This document shows, in pieces, positions 5,589 through 5,908 of a stretch of DNA of 5,908 bases. How positions within the stretch are numbered: the stretch's first letter is position 1; the number at the start of each line of letters is the position of its first letter. Source of the DNA: Candidatus Bathyarchaeota archaeon (GTDB lineage Archaea; Thermoproteota; Bathyarchaeia; Bathyarchaeales; Bathycorpusculaceae); NCBI GenBank assembly GCA_030589055.1, contig JAUUWK010000069.1:1-5908 (forward strand), read 5' to 3'. The notes under the pieces are model-generated. The model had not been told where the DNA came from and did no database searches. It saw nothing but the letters and a program-made list of their open reading frames with translations. The position numbers were made by a program, and so were the translations under genes.

Positions 5589-5908
5589 TTTCTGAATAGT
5601 TTTATACTTTCTATATCGCATACATATTCAAAACCATTTTCTATTAATTGTTTTGCTTCCTCTATGTTTTTTGCGGTTGCTGAGTGGAACTCATCGTTTT
5701 CAAAGTTTATTAAATGCGTGTAGATTTCCGTGTTCTCTAACCTTTTATGGCCCAATAAGTGTTTAACGTAGAGAATGTTTCTTGTTCTTTGGTATTCCAT
5801 TGTTGCTTTCCAATGCCGAAACGTGTGAAAGCTAATTCTTCTAATTCTCGGATTCCCAAGCTTTTGAGCTATTCGCTTTCTCTGGATCATGAAGTTTTGC
5901 CTAAAGCT
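5579..5908 (-). CDS. Tyrosine recombinase / integrase, C-terminal part (continues past the right edge)
   Basis: The frame is open to the window edge and ends in TGA at 5579-5581, giving 109 residues of the catalytic domain. Numbered from the internal Met at 5890, visible active-site residues are H22-x2-R25 in SFHTFRHWKAT, H48 in LLGHK and the nucleophile Y57 in NTEIYTHL. The first catalytic Arg and the N-terminal core-binding domain lie outside. After the tyrosine comes a 46-residue tail (NFENDEF, EEAKQLIENGFEYV, LFRKRK) of the kind I recall from archaeal XerC/D-like integrases. The Met at 5890 is not the real start, since coding continues upstream (SFRQNF). Base composition is clearly more AT-rich than metG or ftsZ, suggesting acquired DNA. 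The family role is strand exchange at att sites of viruses or integrative elements. Whether the whole gene is intact cannot be seen. Confidence 0.9.
   Translation of the reverse strand, partial: SFRQNFMIQRKRIAQKLGNPRIRRISFHTFRHWKATMEYQRTRNILYVKHLLGHKRLENTEIYTHLINFENDEFHSATAKNIEEAKQLIENGFEYVCDIESIKLFRKRK

Overview
The window looks like archaeal chromosome. The aIF1A, the archaeal/eukaryotic-type tRNA methylthiotransferase, the MetRS with four Cys-x2-Cys knuckles, a TTTAAATA TATA box and strong purine-rich Shine-Dalgarno sites all point that way. FtsZ argues against ESCRT-only crenarchaeal lineages. The integrase tail and overall protein flavour resemble my memory of Bathyarchaeia/TACK genomes. 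That lineage guess is inference; nothing here proves it.

Layout, left to right: (1) 3' part of the aIF1A gene on + (2-232). (2) A 109-bp convergent spacer with a likely bidirectional terminator. (3) A t6A-tRNA methylthiotransferase on - (342-1646). (4) A 197-bp divergent promoter region (1647-1843) with a clear TATA box, a perfect 13-bp inverted repeat at the expected transcription start and a strong SD. (5) A 51-residue ribbon-helix-helix (RHH) regulator on + (1844-1999), overlapping (6) ftsZ (1968-3110). (7) A PHP-family metallophosphoesterase on - (3131-3763), tail to tail with ftsZ and only 20 bp apart. It lies directly downstream of (8) metG on - (3788-5485). (9) A 93-bp spacer with an imperfect 14-bp direct repeat. 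(10) The C-terminal part of an AT-rich tyrosine recombinase on -, cut by the right edge (5579-5908).

The most notable unit is the RHH-ftsZ operon. It has the same arrangement as haloarchaeal cdrS-ftsZ2, where the small RHH protein controls ftsZ2 and cell division. The inverted repeat between the TATA box and the SD is a natural candidate for its own operator. The other genes are mostly translation housekeeping: initiation factor aIF1A, ms2t6A modification at tRNA position 37 and methionyl-tRNA charging. The PHP protein probably rides in the metG operon, and the recombinase marks a possible integration or element edge. I see no tRNA, rRNA, CRISPR or complete insertion sequence.
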